The notes under the pieces were generated by a model. The model was not told the origin of the DNA and made no database searches. It was given only the letters and a program-made list of their open reading frames with translations. From DT-110 sp030148525 (GTDB taxonomy: Bacteria > Bacteroidota > Bacteroidia > Chitinophagales > Saprospiraceae): 64,000 bases of DNA. Of this stretch, positions 42,323-52,082 are shown piece by piece (position 1 is the stretch's first letter; each line of letters begins with the position of its first letter). A program made the translations under genes and the position numbers. The stretch lies in NCBI GenBank assembly GCA_965227445.1, contig OZ245751.1, forward strand, positions 6,448,001 to 6,512,000. Reading direction: 5' to 3'.

Positions 42323-43138
42323 ATGAAAAAAATACTCGTACCCACCGATTTCTCCGAAAACGCTCGCTGGGCTGTCGGCTACGCTGCTCACCTGGGTGAT
42401 GCCCTCGGGGCACAAATCGATGTATTACACACCCAGACAGTGACCACCCCCACCGGCGTATACGGCCAGGCTTCGGAGTTCGTGGAACGCAAATTGCGGT
42501 CGGATATGGCCGACCTGATTCGATGGATGGAAGCTCTGACTCACCCCGAATTGAACCCCCACCCCCGCATTGTAACCAGCCATCCCGAGGATGCGATCCT
42601 TGAATTATCCCGGGAATACGATCTGGTCATCATGGGGACTCGTGGGCAGAGCGACGTAGAGCGCTGGCTATTCGGCAGTACGACACAGGCTGTACTTGGC
42701 CGCCTGCAAAAACCATTGCTGGCTATCCCGCCCTCCTGTCGGTTTGTGAAACCGGAAAAAGTGGTTTTGGCGCTGGATGAGGAAGGTGTGCAATCGGTCG
42801 CCCAGGTGGCCTCCCTGGTTCAATTACTACGCCCTTTTGCGGCGCATATTTTTGTATTACACCACGACCAGGGAACTGACCGGACCGGACTGAATGGCAA
42901 GCTCGATGAGGCGTTCGCGGGCCTGTCGTTCTCTCGCCACTACGATATGGGGGAGGAGGACCTCTGGGAAGCTATCCGGTCCTTTACCGATCATGAAAAA
43001 GCACAGCTCATCACCATGATCCGGCGTCGGCGCACCGGTCTGGAGCGTTGGTTCGGGCGCCACGAAACCAGTCGGATATTGAATCGTACCGATCGCCCTT
43101 TACTGATTATTCCCGAGCACAAACCAGTTGATGCATGA
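42323..43138 (+). CDS. uspA: Tandem universal stress protein
   Basis: 271 residues, two USP domains. N-terminal KILVPTDFSENARWAVGYAA and the nucleotide loop GTRGQSDVERWLFGSTT (G2xG9xGS) indicate ATP binding in the first half; the second half has IRRRRTGLERWFGRHETS. Follows the other USP by 67 bp. Its stop overlaps the next start (ATGA). Such proteins are typically induced under energy or oxygen stress. Confidence 0.92.
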   Translation: MKKILVPTDFSENARWAVGYAAHLGDALGAQIDVLHTQTVTTPTGVYGQASEFVERKLRSDMADLIRWMEALTHPELNPHPRIVTSHPEDAILELSREYDLVIMGTRGQSDVERWLFGSTTQAVLGRLQKPLLAIPPSCRFVKPEKVVLALDEEGVQSVAQVASLVQLLRPFAAHIFVLHHDQGTDRTGLNGKLDEAFAGLSFSRHYDMGEEDLWEAIRSFTDHEKAQLITMIRRRRTGLERWFGRHETSRILNRTDRPLLIIPEHKPVDA

Positions 43139-43725
43139 TCTTCAGAATGCACCTAGCCGTGGGCCTGTGCCTCGCAGGTATGCTCCTCCACGTTCAGGTG
43201 GTCCGGGGGCAAAGGGGCGATTGGCTGGAAGCCATGTCGGTGAACGCGTCGCTGGGCCTGCAGGAAGTTTCTAATGATATTCGCCTCGGTTGGCAGGCCG
43301 AAGCTTTATTGCGAAGCCGGCAGTTGGGGTTTGGTGCCTTTACGGCAAAAACCATTGAGGACGCAACGCTCGGCTCGCGCCTGAATCTGCGATTCGGCGG
43401 TTTCGTTCTGCGTTACGAGCAACCCGTATTTGCGGGCCTCTTTGTGTGGGGCGACGGACGCCTGGGCTGGGGACGACTCGATGGATATTCCGGTGATGCT
43501 GAGCCGGAGCCCGATATTTTCCAGGATGGCCTGCGCGTTCAGGAGTTGGGAGTGGGTATCCGCCTGGAGCTGTTTGGAGGGTGGTCGGTGTATTCGGCAT
43601 CGGCCTACCGGTGGGCCCGGGTCCCCCGTTCCGATCAATTCTCCGTAACTGACCTAAGCACCCTGCGCCTGGATTTGGGTCTGGAATGGGCCTGGCAGTG
43701 GGGCATTTCTGATAAAAGTCAATAA
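43135..43725 (+). CDS. Exported outer-membrane-barrel-like protein
   Basis: 196 residues. Signal peptide (GLCLAGMLLHVQVVRGQ), then alternating amphipathic strands: VSNDIRLGWQAEALLRSR, LGSRLNLRFGGFVLRYE, GVGIRLELFGGWSVYSAS, LRLDLGLEWAWQWG. Consistent with a small barrel of about eight strands. The start overlaps the USP stop by 4 bp, so it is part of the stress operon. No family recognised. Confidence 0.7.
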   Translation: MIFRMHLAVGLCLAGMLLHVQVVRGQRGDWLEAMSVNASLGLQEVSNDIRLGWQAEALLRSRQLGFGAFTAKTIEDATLGSRLNLRFGGFVLRYEQPVFAGLFVWGDGRLGWGRLDGYSGDAEPEPDIFQDGLRVQELGVGIRLELFGGWSVYSASAYRWARVPRSDQFSVTDLSTLRLDLGLEWAWQWGISDKSQ

Positions 43726-43835
43726 ACCCGGTGACCTTCCTCACCCCAACGGCCTCCCTACTTAAGTAGCTTTGGAATAGTACCTGCGCAATGATTCACT
43801 ATTGAATAAACCCGGAGGTGCCAATCCAACGAGTT

Positions 43836-44624
43836 ATGAAAAGCAGATTCCTAATCGGTGTATTGATGTTGGTTGTATCCAGTTCACTGGCTTTCGGTCC
43901 GGTTGATATGCGACGCGTAATGTTGCAGTTTGACGAGGCTTACATCCCGCTTTGGTTTTTTGCGGAAGCTGGAGATCTTGAAAATGCCCGGACAGCCTGG
44001 GCTACTGCCGACCAACGCTGGCAACGGCTGGAGCGAACGCTTTATCTCGTTTTGCCGGAAGGCGTCTGGGAAGATCACTTAGAGCGAACGGAGGGCTGGT
44101 TGGCGGATGCTCAGATGGCCATGGAAGCCAATCGGCTTGATCTGGCCACTATTTCCCTGGAGCACGTGCGTTTTGAACTAATCGCTTTGCGTAAATCGCT
44201 GGGTATGGTGGATTACTTCCCCGATCAGCTGTATCAGCTACACGCAAGCCTCGACCTGCTGGCCGAGGTGGCCGAGGATCCCAAGCTGTGCCTGCTCGAA
44301 TGGAATGAAGTTGAGCACCTGATACACCAGGCTATTGCGGATTGGCAGCATACCCAAGCAATACCTACGGATTGGATGCATAAACCCGACGGCAAGGCCG
44401 GAGCCCCCGAGTGGACCGAATATTACGAACACATAGAATATGGATTCCAGGCAATGCTGGCAGCTCACGATACGGGCCAGCAAGATATTCTGGCCAAGAC
44501 CATTATACGAACGGATGCAGCGGTATTAGCCCTGATCTACGCGATCGGAGAACCCCGCCCCGCTGCGGTATTTTACGCTCCCACCCCTGCGGTGGAAAAG
44601 CAGAACACTTCCAAAACTTTTTAG
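43836..44624 (+). CDS. Exported helical protein of unknown function
   Basis: 262 residues from the ATG at 43836 (a frame from 43818 adds MPIQRV before the signal peptide). After LVVSSSLAFG the protein is helical throughout, rich in Trp and Leu (WFFAEAGDLENARTAWATAD, DLLAEVAEDPKLCLLEWNEV). No CxxCH, so not a cytochrome c'. The repeat-like helix pairs suggest a bundle. Two bp from the CBS gene, so same operon. Confidence 0.7.
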   Translation: MKSRFLIGVLMLVVSSSLAFGPVDMRRVMLQFDEAYIPLWFFAEAGDLENARTAWATADQRWQRLERTLYLVLPEGVWEDHLERTEGWLADAQMAMEANRLDLATISLEHVRFELIALRKSLGMVDYFPDQLYQLHASLDLLAEVAEDPKLCLLEWNEVEHLIHQAIADWQHTQAIPTDWMHKPDGKAGAPEWTEYYEHIEYGFQAMLAAHDTGQQDILAKTIIRTDAAVLALIYAIGEPRPAAVFYAPTPAVEKQNTSKTF

Positions 44625-44626
44625 TC

Positions 44627-45082
44627 ATGAAAGCAAATAAGCCAATCCGCTCCATTATGACCACCGATTTGGTCACTGTGAGCCCCGAAACCACCGCCCG
44701 TGAAGTCAAGGATTTATTCGATAAAAATAGCTTCCACCATTTACCCGTGGTAGCTCCAGGTAATAAATTGCAAGGTATTATCAGCCGAAAAGATGTGGCC
44801 AAAGTAGCCTATGTGTTGTCTTTGCGTACCAGTGGTAAAACCTATTCGGAAAAAGAATACAAAAGATTGACGGCATCTGACCTGATGACCCAATATCCAT
44901 TGTCCCTCGATCCGGATGATACTATCGGCCTGGCCGCCGACATATTCCTGGCCAATAAATTTCACGCATTGCCGATTATCGATGATGATGAGTTGATCGG
45001 CCTGGTAACTACCCACGATCTGTTGAAATACAGCTTCAATAGTAATGTATCCGAAAAGGTCGAAGAGACTTACGAAGAATAA
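44627..45082 (+). CDS. CBS-domain-pair protein
   Basis: 151 residues: two CBS domains. First: IRSIMTTDLVTVSPETTARE ... HHLPVVAPGNKLQGIISRKD; second: ASDLMTQYPLSLDPDDTIGL ... HALPIIDDDELIGLVTTHDL. Stand-alone CBS pairs bind adenosyl ligands and sense energy charge. The ATG at 44627 is preferred; upstream in-frame sequence belongs to the previous gene in another frame. A close relative follows at 45159. Confidence 0.9.
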   Translation: MKANKPIRSIMTTDLVTVSPETTAREVKDLFDKNSFHHLPVVAPGNKLQGIISRKDVAKVAYVLSLRTSGKTYSEKEYKRLTASDLMTQYPLSLDPDDTIGLAADIFLANKFHALPIIDDDELIGLVTTHDLLKYSFNSNVSEKVEETYEE

Positions 45083-45087
45083 TCAAT

Positions 45088-45143
45088 CGTGAGGTTGGAT
45101 CATTCAGTTATTTAGCAAACACCTTAGCCCCAACCTCACATTT
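45088..45143. repeat. GAGGTTGG half-element between the CBS genes
   Basis: CGTGAGGTTGG ATCATTCAGTTATTTAG ... CTTAGCCCCAACCTCAC. Equals the right third of 10551-10724 and 23487-23671; forms a CGTGAGGTTGG/CCAACCTCAC hairpin. Confidence 0.75.
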
Positions 45144-45158
45144 ATAAAACCTGCCGCC

Positions 45159-45602
45159 ATGGATGTTAATCAAGCAATCAAGCACGTTATGACCGCTCCG
45201 GTAATTACCGTGCGGCCGGATGATACCATGGATAAAGTCCAGCGTATCTTTGATGAGGAAGTACTTCACCACGTGCCGGTCGTCGAAGAAGGAGGCCGAG
45301 TGGCAGGCATGATCAGCAAGTCAGACTATTTGCGGTTATTGCATGGTTTTACCCTGTTCAAAGCCCGCAAAAGTGAGGATTACAATCGTGCTATCCTTCG
45401 GTCCCTGCTCGCGCATGAGGTGATGACACGTCAGGTTGCTACCCTGCATCCCGATGATTCCCTGGGCGTGGCTGCCGGATATTTCAGAGAAAATCGTTTT
45501 CATGCCATTCCGGTAGTAGATGGTGATAGTAACCTGGTGGGGATTGTGACCACCTACGATCTCATTACTCATGCTTACCGGGATACGGGAATAGCTACCT
45601 GA
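45159..45602 (+). CDS. CBS-domain-pair protein, second copy
   Basis: 147 residues, similar to the preceding CBS protein in length and layout: IKHVMTAPVITVRPDDTMDK, HHVPVVEEGGRVAGMISKSD, then AHEVMTRQVATLHPDDSLGV and HAIPVVDGDSNLVGIVTTYD. The two probably arose by duplication. A strong hairpin at 45625-45660 ends the block. Confidence 0.9.
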   Translation: MDVNQAIKHVMTAPVITVRPDDTMDKVQRIFDEEVLHHVPVVEEGGRVAGMISKSDYLRLLHGFTLFKARKSEDYNRAILRSLLAHEVMTRQVATLHPDDSLGVAAGYFRENRFHAIPVVDGDSNLVGIVTTYDLITHAYRDTGIAT

Positions 45603-45624
45603 ATGTAGAAAACTCCCCGATCAC

Positions 45625-45660
45625 CCAAAGGCCATTCTACTAAGGTGGAATGGCCTTTGG
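45625..45660 (+). terminator. Intrinsic terminator-like hairpin after the CBS genes
   Basis: CCAAAGGCCATTC / GAATGGCCTTTGG, perfect 13-bp stem with a 10-nt loop. Marks the end of the stress block. Confidence 0.8.
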
Positions 45661-45829
45661 ACTGTTTGGTACGGAATGCAAAAGATTTTGCCCCGAATAC
45701 TTCCCAACCGCTTGCAACTAATGCCTGGGTGCTTACGTTGTACTCATCTTGCATACTACCAGATGTTTTTATATTCGGGGTTGGGCTAACGCTCACCCCT
45801 TGGTTAATAATCAGGGACTTAAACCCACT

Positions 45830-45881
45830 GAGCGGTAGTCGAAGTGAGCGGTAGTCGAAGTGAGCGGTAGTCGAAGTGAGC
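45830..45881. repeat. 16-bp tandem repeat GAGCGGTAGTCGAAGT x3
   Basis: Three exact units plus GAGC. Sits in the 727-bp spacer 45603-46329 together with a 283-bp TIR element; nothing between them looks coding. Confidence 0.85.
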
Positions 45882-45922
45882 ATGAAAAAGAGTTTTGTCT
45901 GGTAGTATATACACCTGGCTTA

Positions 45923-46205
45923 GAGCGTGTTTGGGATTTGTTTTTGATGGCGAAAATGTCTAGAATTTGGTTCTCACAAAGCCATTTTTGAGCTTCGTAG
46001 CATGGCTACGGGGCGAAAAAAGGCTGCAGTGAGGTTCAAATATACCGCTTCCGAAAAGGATTGGGCTTTGCCCAACCTTTTCACGCGAGTATATACTCGA
46101 CTCGAAGTGGTTTGGATTCCCAGCACGAAGTACTGCGAAGCAAAACCACTTCGTTGTCGGTATAATAGACATTTGCAGTCCAAAGGATAAATCCCAAACA
46201 CGCTC
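45923..46205. mobile_element. MITE-like element (283 bp) with 17-bp TIRs and TTA duplication
   Basis: Ends are GAGCGTGTTTGGGATTT (45923-45939) and its exact complement (46189-46205), flanked on both sides by TTA. No transposase inside. TIR start GAG and a 3-bp TNA duplication suit the IS5-family (IS1031-like) enzymes (family knowledge; the parent IS is not in the window). A 124-bp TATACCG element occupies 46041-46164 within it. Confidence 0.85.
46041..46164 (+). repeat. TATACCG element, 124-bp variant, nested in the TIR element
   Basis: Identical layout to 8282-8384, but the loop of the last hairpin is about 21 bp longer (CCCAGCACGAAGTACTGCG inserted between GGATT and AAGCAAAACCAC). Ends TATACCG/CGGTATA. 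Confidence 0.85.
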
Positions 46206-46329
46206 TTAATCCCGGAAGATTAGTAAGTACGCTTTAGTGCACTGATTCTTCAAACTGCTTCTTACCTTTTGCCGGGGCAGAGCCTCCTGGCGATTTCCCC
46301 GGATAAACCACAAGTGAACTGTACACACT

Positions 46330-49191
46330 ATGACGGAAAACAATATACCGACCTACACCTTCGAACAAGTGGAAAATGACTTGCTCGACGTTCAGAAATA
46401 CCGATTATCCAACGGATTGACGTTGTTCATGAGTGTAAATCCCACTGCTCCCCGGGTTTTCACCAATATCGCGGTGCGGGCCGGCTCTAAGCAGGATCCA
46501 CCTGAAACAACCGGACTGGCTCACTATATGGAGCACATGCTCTTTAAGGGAACCAGTAATATCGGTACCACCAATTGGGAAGCGGAAAGTGCCTTGCTGG
46601 AGCAAATATCTGATCTGTACGAAGCACATCGCGCCACCTCCGATCCCGATGAGCGTGCCCGCATCTACCGGGAGATCGACCAATTGAGTTTTGAAGCCGC
46701 CAAACTGGTAGCTCCCAACGAATACGATAAACTGGCTTCCTCCATTGGTGCCAAACACACCAATGCCTACACTTGGGTGGAGCAAACGGTATACATTAAC
46801 GAAATACCAGCTAACGAACTGGAACGCTGGTTCAAACTCGAAGCCGAACGGTTCAGGATGATGGCCCTGCGGCTGTTTCACACCGAATTGGAAACCGTAT
46901 ACGAAGAGTTTAACATCAATCAGGACCGCGATTTTCGGAAAGTCAACCAGACTATTCGCAGGGAATTGTTCCCGACTCACCCCTACGGAACACAAACGAC
47001 CATCGGTTCGGCGGAGGATCTCCGCAATCCTTCCCAGAAGAATATCCAGCAGTACTTTAAGACGTATTACGTACCCAATAATATGGGCATTGTCCTGGCG
47101 GGAGATTTCGACCCCCACCAGGCTGTACAGCTGGCTGAACGGTATTTTGGAGGCTATTCGCCTCAGGATATACCTCCTTTTACCTTCGATGAGCAACCAC
47201 CACTGGCCGGACCCGTTTACCGCGAAGTCTACGGGCAGGAAGCGGAACACGTGGTGCTGGCCTGGCGTTTTGGCGGAAGCCAGACAAATGACCCCATCAT
47301 CCTGAGTCTGCTCCAGCAGATGTTGTATAACCAGCAGGCGGGCATGCTCGATCTGCACCTCAATCAACAGCAAAAGGTGCTGGAAGCTGAGGCCTGGGCC
47401 TGGTTCTACGAGGACTACTGCGTCTTCGGTATGTACGGCAAACCCCGGGAGAACCAATCCCTGGAAGAAGTGCGCGATCTGTTGCTGGCCGAAGTGGAGC
47501 GCTTGCGAAACGGAGATTTCGAGGATTGGCTGATCGAGGCCTGCCTGAAAGATTTTAAGCTGAGCGATCTGAAGAGCTCGGAATCCAATCAATCGCGGGC
47601 CGATGCCATGACCACGGCCTTCATTCTGGACGTCGATTGGGAGCGATATACGCACCGTATTGATTGGCTGGAAAAACTATCTAAAGATGACCTGGTGGCT
47701 TTTGTGCGAAAGCACTTGAAGGATAATTACGTATGTGTTTACAAAAAAGAAGGGGAGGACCCCAATGCCATTAAGGTGGAAAAGCCACCCATCACCTCCG
47801 TGGAGTTGAACCGGGATGCTATCTCCCAGTACGCGCGTGACTTCCTGGAAATGGATACGCCTATCCTGGAACCGGTCTTCGTAGACTACCAACAGGAAAT
47901 TAAGGAAACGACGCTCCAAAACGGGCTGCAGCTGCACTACGTGGAAAATCCGCTCAATCCGGTGTTTCGCCTGAATTACATCTTTGAGATGGGGAAAAAC
48001 AACGACCAGAAGCTATCCCTGGCCTTGCTTTACCTGCCTTACCTGGGAACCGATAAATACAGTCCCGCCGAATTGCAACAGGCCTTTTTTCGATTGGGCC
48101 TGCAGTTCGAAGTACACAATAGCGACGAGCGCTCGTATATCACGCTGCAGGGACTGGAGGAATCCCTGGAGGAAGGCATTGCTTTGTTTGAGCACGTGCT
48201 GGCTCATGTACGCGAAAATGAGCAGGCCCTGCACAATATGACGTCCGACATTATTTCCCGGCGAATGCACGCCAAGCAGGATCGCAACATCATTCTGCGC
48301 CACGGATTGGTGAATTACGCCCGTTACGGTGCGGATTCACCCTTCACCTGGCGTTTGTCGCCCGCAGAGTTGCGTTCGGTTCAGGCGAGCGAGCTAACCT
48401 CTAAAATCAAGGAATTAACCACCTACGAGCACACCCTTTACTACTACGGACAAAAGGATATGGGCGAAGTGGTCCGATTGCTGGAAAAACACCACCGGGT
48501 GCCTGCCGATCGCAAGCCAGCGGTGGACGGCCGTACCTTCCTGCAAATCCCGACAGAAACCAATCAGGTGTTTTTCCTGGATTTCCCCATCGTGCAGACC
48601 GACGTAATGCTGGTTTCGCGGGGTACTCCGGAGTTTAACCTCGAGGAACACCTGATGGCCGAATGGTATAATAACTATTTCGGTTACGGCCTGTCGAGCA
48701 TCGTTTTCCAGGAAATACGGGAGTCTAAAGCTCTGGCCTATTCTACCTTTGCCTACTACAGCACGCCGCGATTACAAAACCAGGCGCACTACCTGCAGGC
48801 GTATGTCGGCACACAACCGGATAAACTACCGGACGCTATTCCCGCCATGCTGCAAATTCTGAATGATATGCCGGTGGCTCCGGGCCAGGCTCACCAGGCC
48901 AGGACCTCCATACTTCGCCAAATCGAAACGAGTCGAATCCATCCGGCAAATATTTATTGGTCGTACCGCAGCAAAAAAGACCTCGGTCTGGAGCACGATA
49001 CCCGCCACGACATGTACGAGCGCATGCAGCGGGGTACCCTGGATGAGTTACTGGACTTCCAGCGGGAATACGTGCAAAATCGTCCCTACAGTTTTCTGGT
49101 GATGGGGAGTAAAGAGCGGGTCGACCTCGATTACCTGAGTCAATTCGGGCCCGTCAAAGAGTTGTCGATGGAGGAAGTGTTCGGGTACTAG
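46330..49191 (+). CDS. M16-family zinc peptidase (pitrilysin/insulinase-like), two-domain
   Basis: 953 residues: an N-terminal catalytic M16 half with the inverted zinc motif HYMEHM (HxxEH) near residue 65 and the distal Glu in ETVYEEFNINQD, then an inactive M16_C-type half. No signal peptide (starts MTENNIPTYTFEQVENDLLD), unlike many Bacteroidota homologues, so probably cytoplasmic and involved in peptide turnover. A G-rich variant of the 14-mer (TTTTGGCGGAAGCC) is at 47268. The stop is 2 bp from the convergent protease gene. Confidence 0.92.
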   Translation: MTENNIPTYTFEQVENDLLDVQKYRLSNGLTLFMSVNPTAPRVFTNIAVRAGSKQDPPETTGLAHYMEHMLFKGTSNIGTTNWEAESALLEQISDLYEAHRATSDPDERARIYREIDQLSFEAAKLVAPNEYDKLASSIGAKHTNAYTWVEQTVYINEIPANELERWFKLEAERFRMMALRLFHTELETVYEEFNINQDRDFRKVNQTIRRELFPTHPYGTQTTIGSAEDLRNPSQKNIQQYFKTYYVPNNMGIVLAGDFDPHQAVQLAERYFGGYSPQDIPPFTFDEQPPLAGPVYREVYGQEAEHVVLAWRFGGSQTNDPIILSLLQQMLYNQQAGMLDLHLNQQQKVLEAEAWAWFYEDYCVFGMYGKPRENQSLEEVRDLLLAEVERLRNGDFEDWLIEACLKDFKLSDLKSSESNQSRADAMTTAFILDVDWERYTHRIDWLEKLSKDDLVAFVRKHLKDNYVCVYKKEGEDPNAIKVEKPPITSVELNRDAISQYARDFLEMDTPILEPVFVDYQQEIKETTLQNGLQLHYVENPLNPVFRLNYIFEMGKNNDQKLSLALLYLPYLGTDKYSPAELQQAFFRLGLQFEVHNSDERSYITLQGLEESLEEGIALFEHVLAHVRENEQALHNMTSDIISRRMHAKQDRNIILRHGLVNYARYGADSPFTWRLSPAELRSVQASELTSKIKELTTYEHTLYYYGQKDMGEVVRLLEKHHRVPADRKPAVDGRTFLQIPTETNQVFFLDFPIVQTDVMLVSRGTPEFNLEEHLMAEWYNNYFGYGLSSIVFQEIRESKALAYSTFAYYSTPRLQNQAHYLQAYVGTQPDKLPDAIPAMLQILNDMPVAPGQAHQARTSILRQIETSRIHPANIYWSYRSKKDLGLEHDTRHDMYERMQRGTLDELLDFQREYVQNRPYSFLVMGSKERVDLDYLSQFGPVKELSMEEVFGY

Positions 49192-49193
49192 TT

Positions 49194-51980
49194 TTACCTC
49201 GGGTGCACTACAATCCGGCGACTCAAACTAGCCTGCCGCTGATGAATGCGGACCACGTAGATGCCACTCGGTAACTGATCGACGGGGATGATGATCAACC
49301 GGTTTTTTTCGGGCGCTTCCGCCTGCCAGACCAACTGCCCCTGCAGGTTGTAAAGGCTCACGGTCGCATCGATCAATGGTTTGGAAAGGTGGACTTGTAC
49401 CTCCGTGGTTGCTGGGTTAGGTTCCAGAGCAATGCTGGTTTCATTGAGCTTGCCCAGCGCATTATCCTGCACCCGGAAGGAGCGGATTTCCGATACCTCA
49501 TCACCACAGGAGTTCCGGGCCTTAATCTGCCAGAAGTAACGGCCGGCGGGCAACTCGCTTTCCAGGGCAAAAAAGCCAATGGCCACCGTCTGTACCAATA
49601 CAATATCATTGAGGGTACTATCCCTGGCCAGCACTAATTGATAGTCAGTCACCTGTTCGTCGAAACTCCATTCGAGGTTCACGCCGTCGGGTAGTACCGT
49701 TTCCCCCGTTTCGGGGAAGAGTAAGTCGGGAGGTTGAGGCACTGATTGCAGGTCGAAATCGAAGGTTCGCTCCGTACTCCGGAAGCCATCGCTGGCGAAT
49801 ACGGTGATCTGAACCCGATTGGTATCCAGAGTCGTGGGAAATACCAACTGCAGCGTGAATGAATCACCTCCCAGCAGGGGCTGGTCACCCTGCCAGTGAA
49901 AATGTGCAGTACCCGCCGGAGTGATGGAGTAGCTTAGATCTACCTGATCACTAAAACCGTTTCCGAGTTGTAATTCGTATTCCAGGGTTTCGCTTTCGCA
50001 AAAATGGGGGGGGCTTTTCAAAACGCTGATGCGAAGGTCAGGACCAATCGTTATCGGCTGACCTACTGCCAGTCGCTGGCCGCAGGAGGAAATGGCGGTG
50101 ACCCGCCAGTAATAGGTCTCTTCAAAAGCGAGATGGGGTACTCGCCGTTCCAATTGGTTGGTGCTCGCCTGATAGACGGTATTCTGAAACAGGGAGTCCT
50201 CCGCAACGATCAGCTCGTACCGCTCGGCATTCGGACTGGCTGACCAGGAAAAGGAAACGGTTTCGTCCCGGTACACCGTATCGGTGGCAGGTGAGATCAA
50301 GGTGAATGGCGCCGGCTCATTTTGCAAAAAAACTTCGAGGGTAGTCGTGGTGGTATCGCGGTCATCAATGGCCGCCAATACCACAAAGGCAGGACCGATG
50401 CCTCCATTTCCGGAGGCGGTGACCGACAGGTCAACCAGCTCGCCGGGAGAATAGGAGCCCTCCAGGTCGGCAGCCACTGATAAACCTATTCCCACGCTCA
50501 GTGGCGTAAGGAAAACGTCACCTTCAAAGGCATCGCTAATCTGGATTTGAAAATGTGCCGTATCCTGCGGGCAGATGGCCTGTGAAGTGGGGGAGGCCTC
50601 CAGCTTTTTTTGGCAACTGGTATGCCAGCGACCCGGATGTTCCGTAAGGCCCAGCCGGTCGGGGTCAAGCCAGTATTTAAGACTGTTTGTCGGGTGGTTG
50701 TCACCTTCCCAGGAGGTGCCAAACCAGCCGAAGGCATCGAATTCGGAATTACTGCAGGCGGCTCGTCCCCCATGGAGCTGTCCGATAACCTGCCCGTCTA
50801 CGTTAAACAGAGGCCCTCCGGAGGAACCATCTTCCGTGGTGCCGACCTCCCAATTGCGAATTATCACGTGATCGCCATCGTCAAACGCTTCGGTACCCTG
50901 CTGCCACTTTCCCAAATAGGGCTGATCGTATTCAAAACTGATGCGTTTTTCCTCATTCGACGGGTGATGGATAGTCAGGGCGGTATCGGAAAAGGCAGTG
51001 GATTGATTGGACCACCCCGCAAAATAGGCATTGGCGGCCGGTGCCACCGGATCGTCGAGTTCGAGCAGCGTCATATCGGAGGGGCGGTATTCGGCCCGCC
51101 AGGCAGCTCCGCTATTGATAAGTTCGAATGAGCCATTTCCCGTGCCACCGCTACTGATACTGCCCGGTTGGCGACAAAAAGAATTTTGGTAGTTCCAGTA
51201 CACGACGATACTCCCGGCATTGCTGGCACTGATGTCGCAGTGCTCCGCGGTCATGAAGAAAGGGCGGCAATCATTGCGGGCATTATTGACCAGGAAACCG
51301 GTGCAATACGAGCGGCCATCAACAGTCAATAATCCGACCGATTGTATGATGTCCCGGTAGCGGTCGACCAGGTCCCAGCCTTGCCCGGCCGAACAAACAA
51401 CATCCAGGTTACAACTGCCGGAAACGACTTTGCTCAACCCAATGAAGTCGTGATTGACATAACCAATGGTCAGCAAGGTCTCATCTATCTTTTCCCGGGG
51501 TACTTGCAGCTCCAGAAACAGCGTATCGGTTTCCAGGGCCGGTGTCCAGTAGGTACCGTGAGGATCATTGTCGGCCGTAGTTAGCGGACCGGTACCGTGC
51601 TCACCATTTGCGGATTGAACCCGCAGTTGGGCACCAGCCGGCAACCGAAAGTCCGTAAAGCCTATATTCAGACTATGGGCCCCGGGTGAGGGAATGATCA
51701 GTCGCCATACGGCCATATCCTTCCCGGGATACGACCAGGTACCGCGTTCCTGGCATTTGATGTATACCGGTATGGACTTGGCAAATTGGGGCGCCCGACC
51801 TGTGCGGCGTTGTGCTCGTTCGCGTTCCAGCAGCACGGTATTGTCCTGCAAAGGAAGGTTGTATTGATCCGTTCGAGCCAGTAAGTCGGCACGATCAGCA
51901 CGCAGCGATTGGGCCTGCAAGTTTTCTCCCAAACCGATCAGGCCGACGACCACCCCCAAAACAATCGAGTACCAGTGCAT
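49194..51980 (-). CDS. T9SS-secreted lysyl endopeptidase-like serine protease
   Basis: 928 residues from ATG 51980 (a frame from 52010 adds 10 residues before the signal peptide). Signal peptide to LQAQ; propeptide; chymotrypsin-like domain with His in FFMTAEHCDIS, Asp in PSDMTLLELDD and Ser in TEDGSSGGPLF, most like Achromobacter lysyl endopeptidase. Then about three Ig/Fn3-like domains (FTLISPATDTVYRDETVSFS, PDLLFPETGETVLPDGVNLE) and a type IX sorting domain (IALEPNPATTEVQVHLSKPL ... PSGIYVVRIHQ). Secreted and anchored or released through T9SS. Confidence 0.9.
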   Translation of the reverse strand: MHWYSIVLGVVVGLIGLGENLQAQSLRADRADLLARTDQYNLPLQDNTVLLERERAQRRTGRAPQFAKSIPVYIKCQERGTWSYPGKDMAVWRLIIPSPGAHSLNIGFTDFRLPAGAQLRVQSANGEHGTGPLTTADNDPHGTYWTPALETDTLFLELQVPREKIDETLLTIGYVNHDFIGLSKVVSGSCNLDVVCSAGQGWDLVDRYRDIIQSVGLLTVDGRSYCTGFLVNNARNDCRPFFMTAEHCDISASNAGSIVVYWNYQNSFCRQPGSISSGGTGNGSFELINSGAAWRAEYRPSDMTLLELDDPVAPAANAYFAGWSNQSTAFSDTALTIHHPSNEEKRISFEYDQPYLGKWQQGTEAFDDGDHVIIRNWEVGTTEDGSSGGPLFNVDGQVIGQLHGGRAACSNSEFDAFGWFGTSWEGDNHPTNSLKYWLDPDRLGLTEHPGRWHTSCQKKLEASPTSQAICPQDTAHFQIQISDAFEGDVFLTPLSVGIGLSVAADLEGSYSPGELVDLSVTASGNGGIGPAFVVLAAIDDRDTTTTTLEVFLQNEPAPFTLISPATDTVYRDETVSFSWSASPNAERYELIVAEDSLFQNTVYQASTNQLERRVPHLAFEETYYWRVTAISSCGQRLAVGQPITIGPDLRISVLKSPPHFCESETLEYELQLGNGFSDQVDLSYSITPAGTAHFHWQGDQPLLGGDSFTLQLVFPTTLDTNRVQITVFASDGFRSTERTFDFDLQSVPQPPDLLFPETGETVLPDGVNLEWSFDEQVTDYQLVLARDSTLNDIVLVQTVAIGFFALESELPAGRYFWQIKARNSCGDEVSEIRSFRVQDNALGKLNETSIALEPNPATTEVQVHLSKPLIDATVSLYNLQGQLVWQAEAPEKNRLIIIPVDQLPSGIYVVRIHQRQASLSRRIVVHPR

Positions 51981-52082
51981 AGGCGTACATACCTCTTTTA
52001 ATTTCAACAATAGGAATGTACGGATTGGTGACCGGAAACCGGGATTTGTCCCCGGAATTTACTCGTTTTGGAATTTAAGAGA

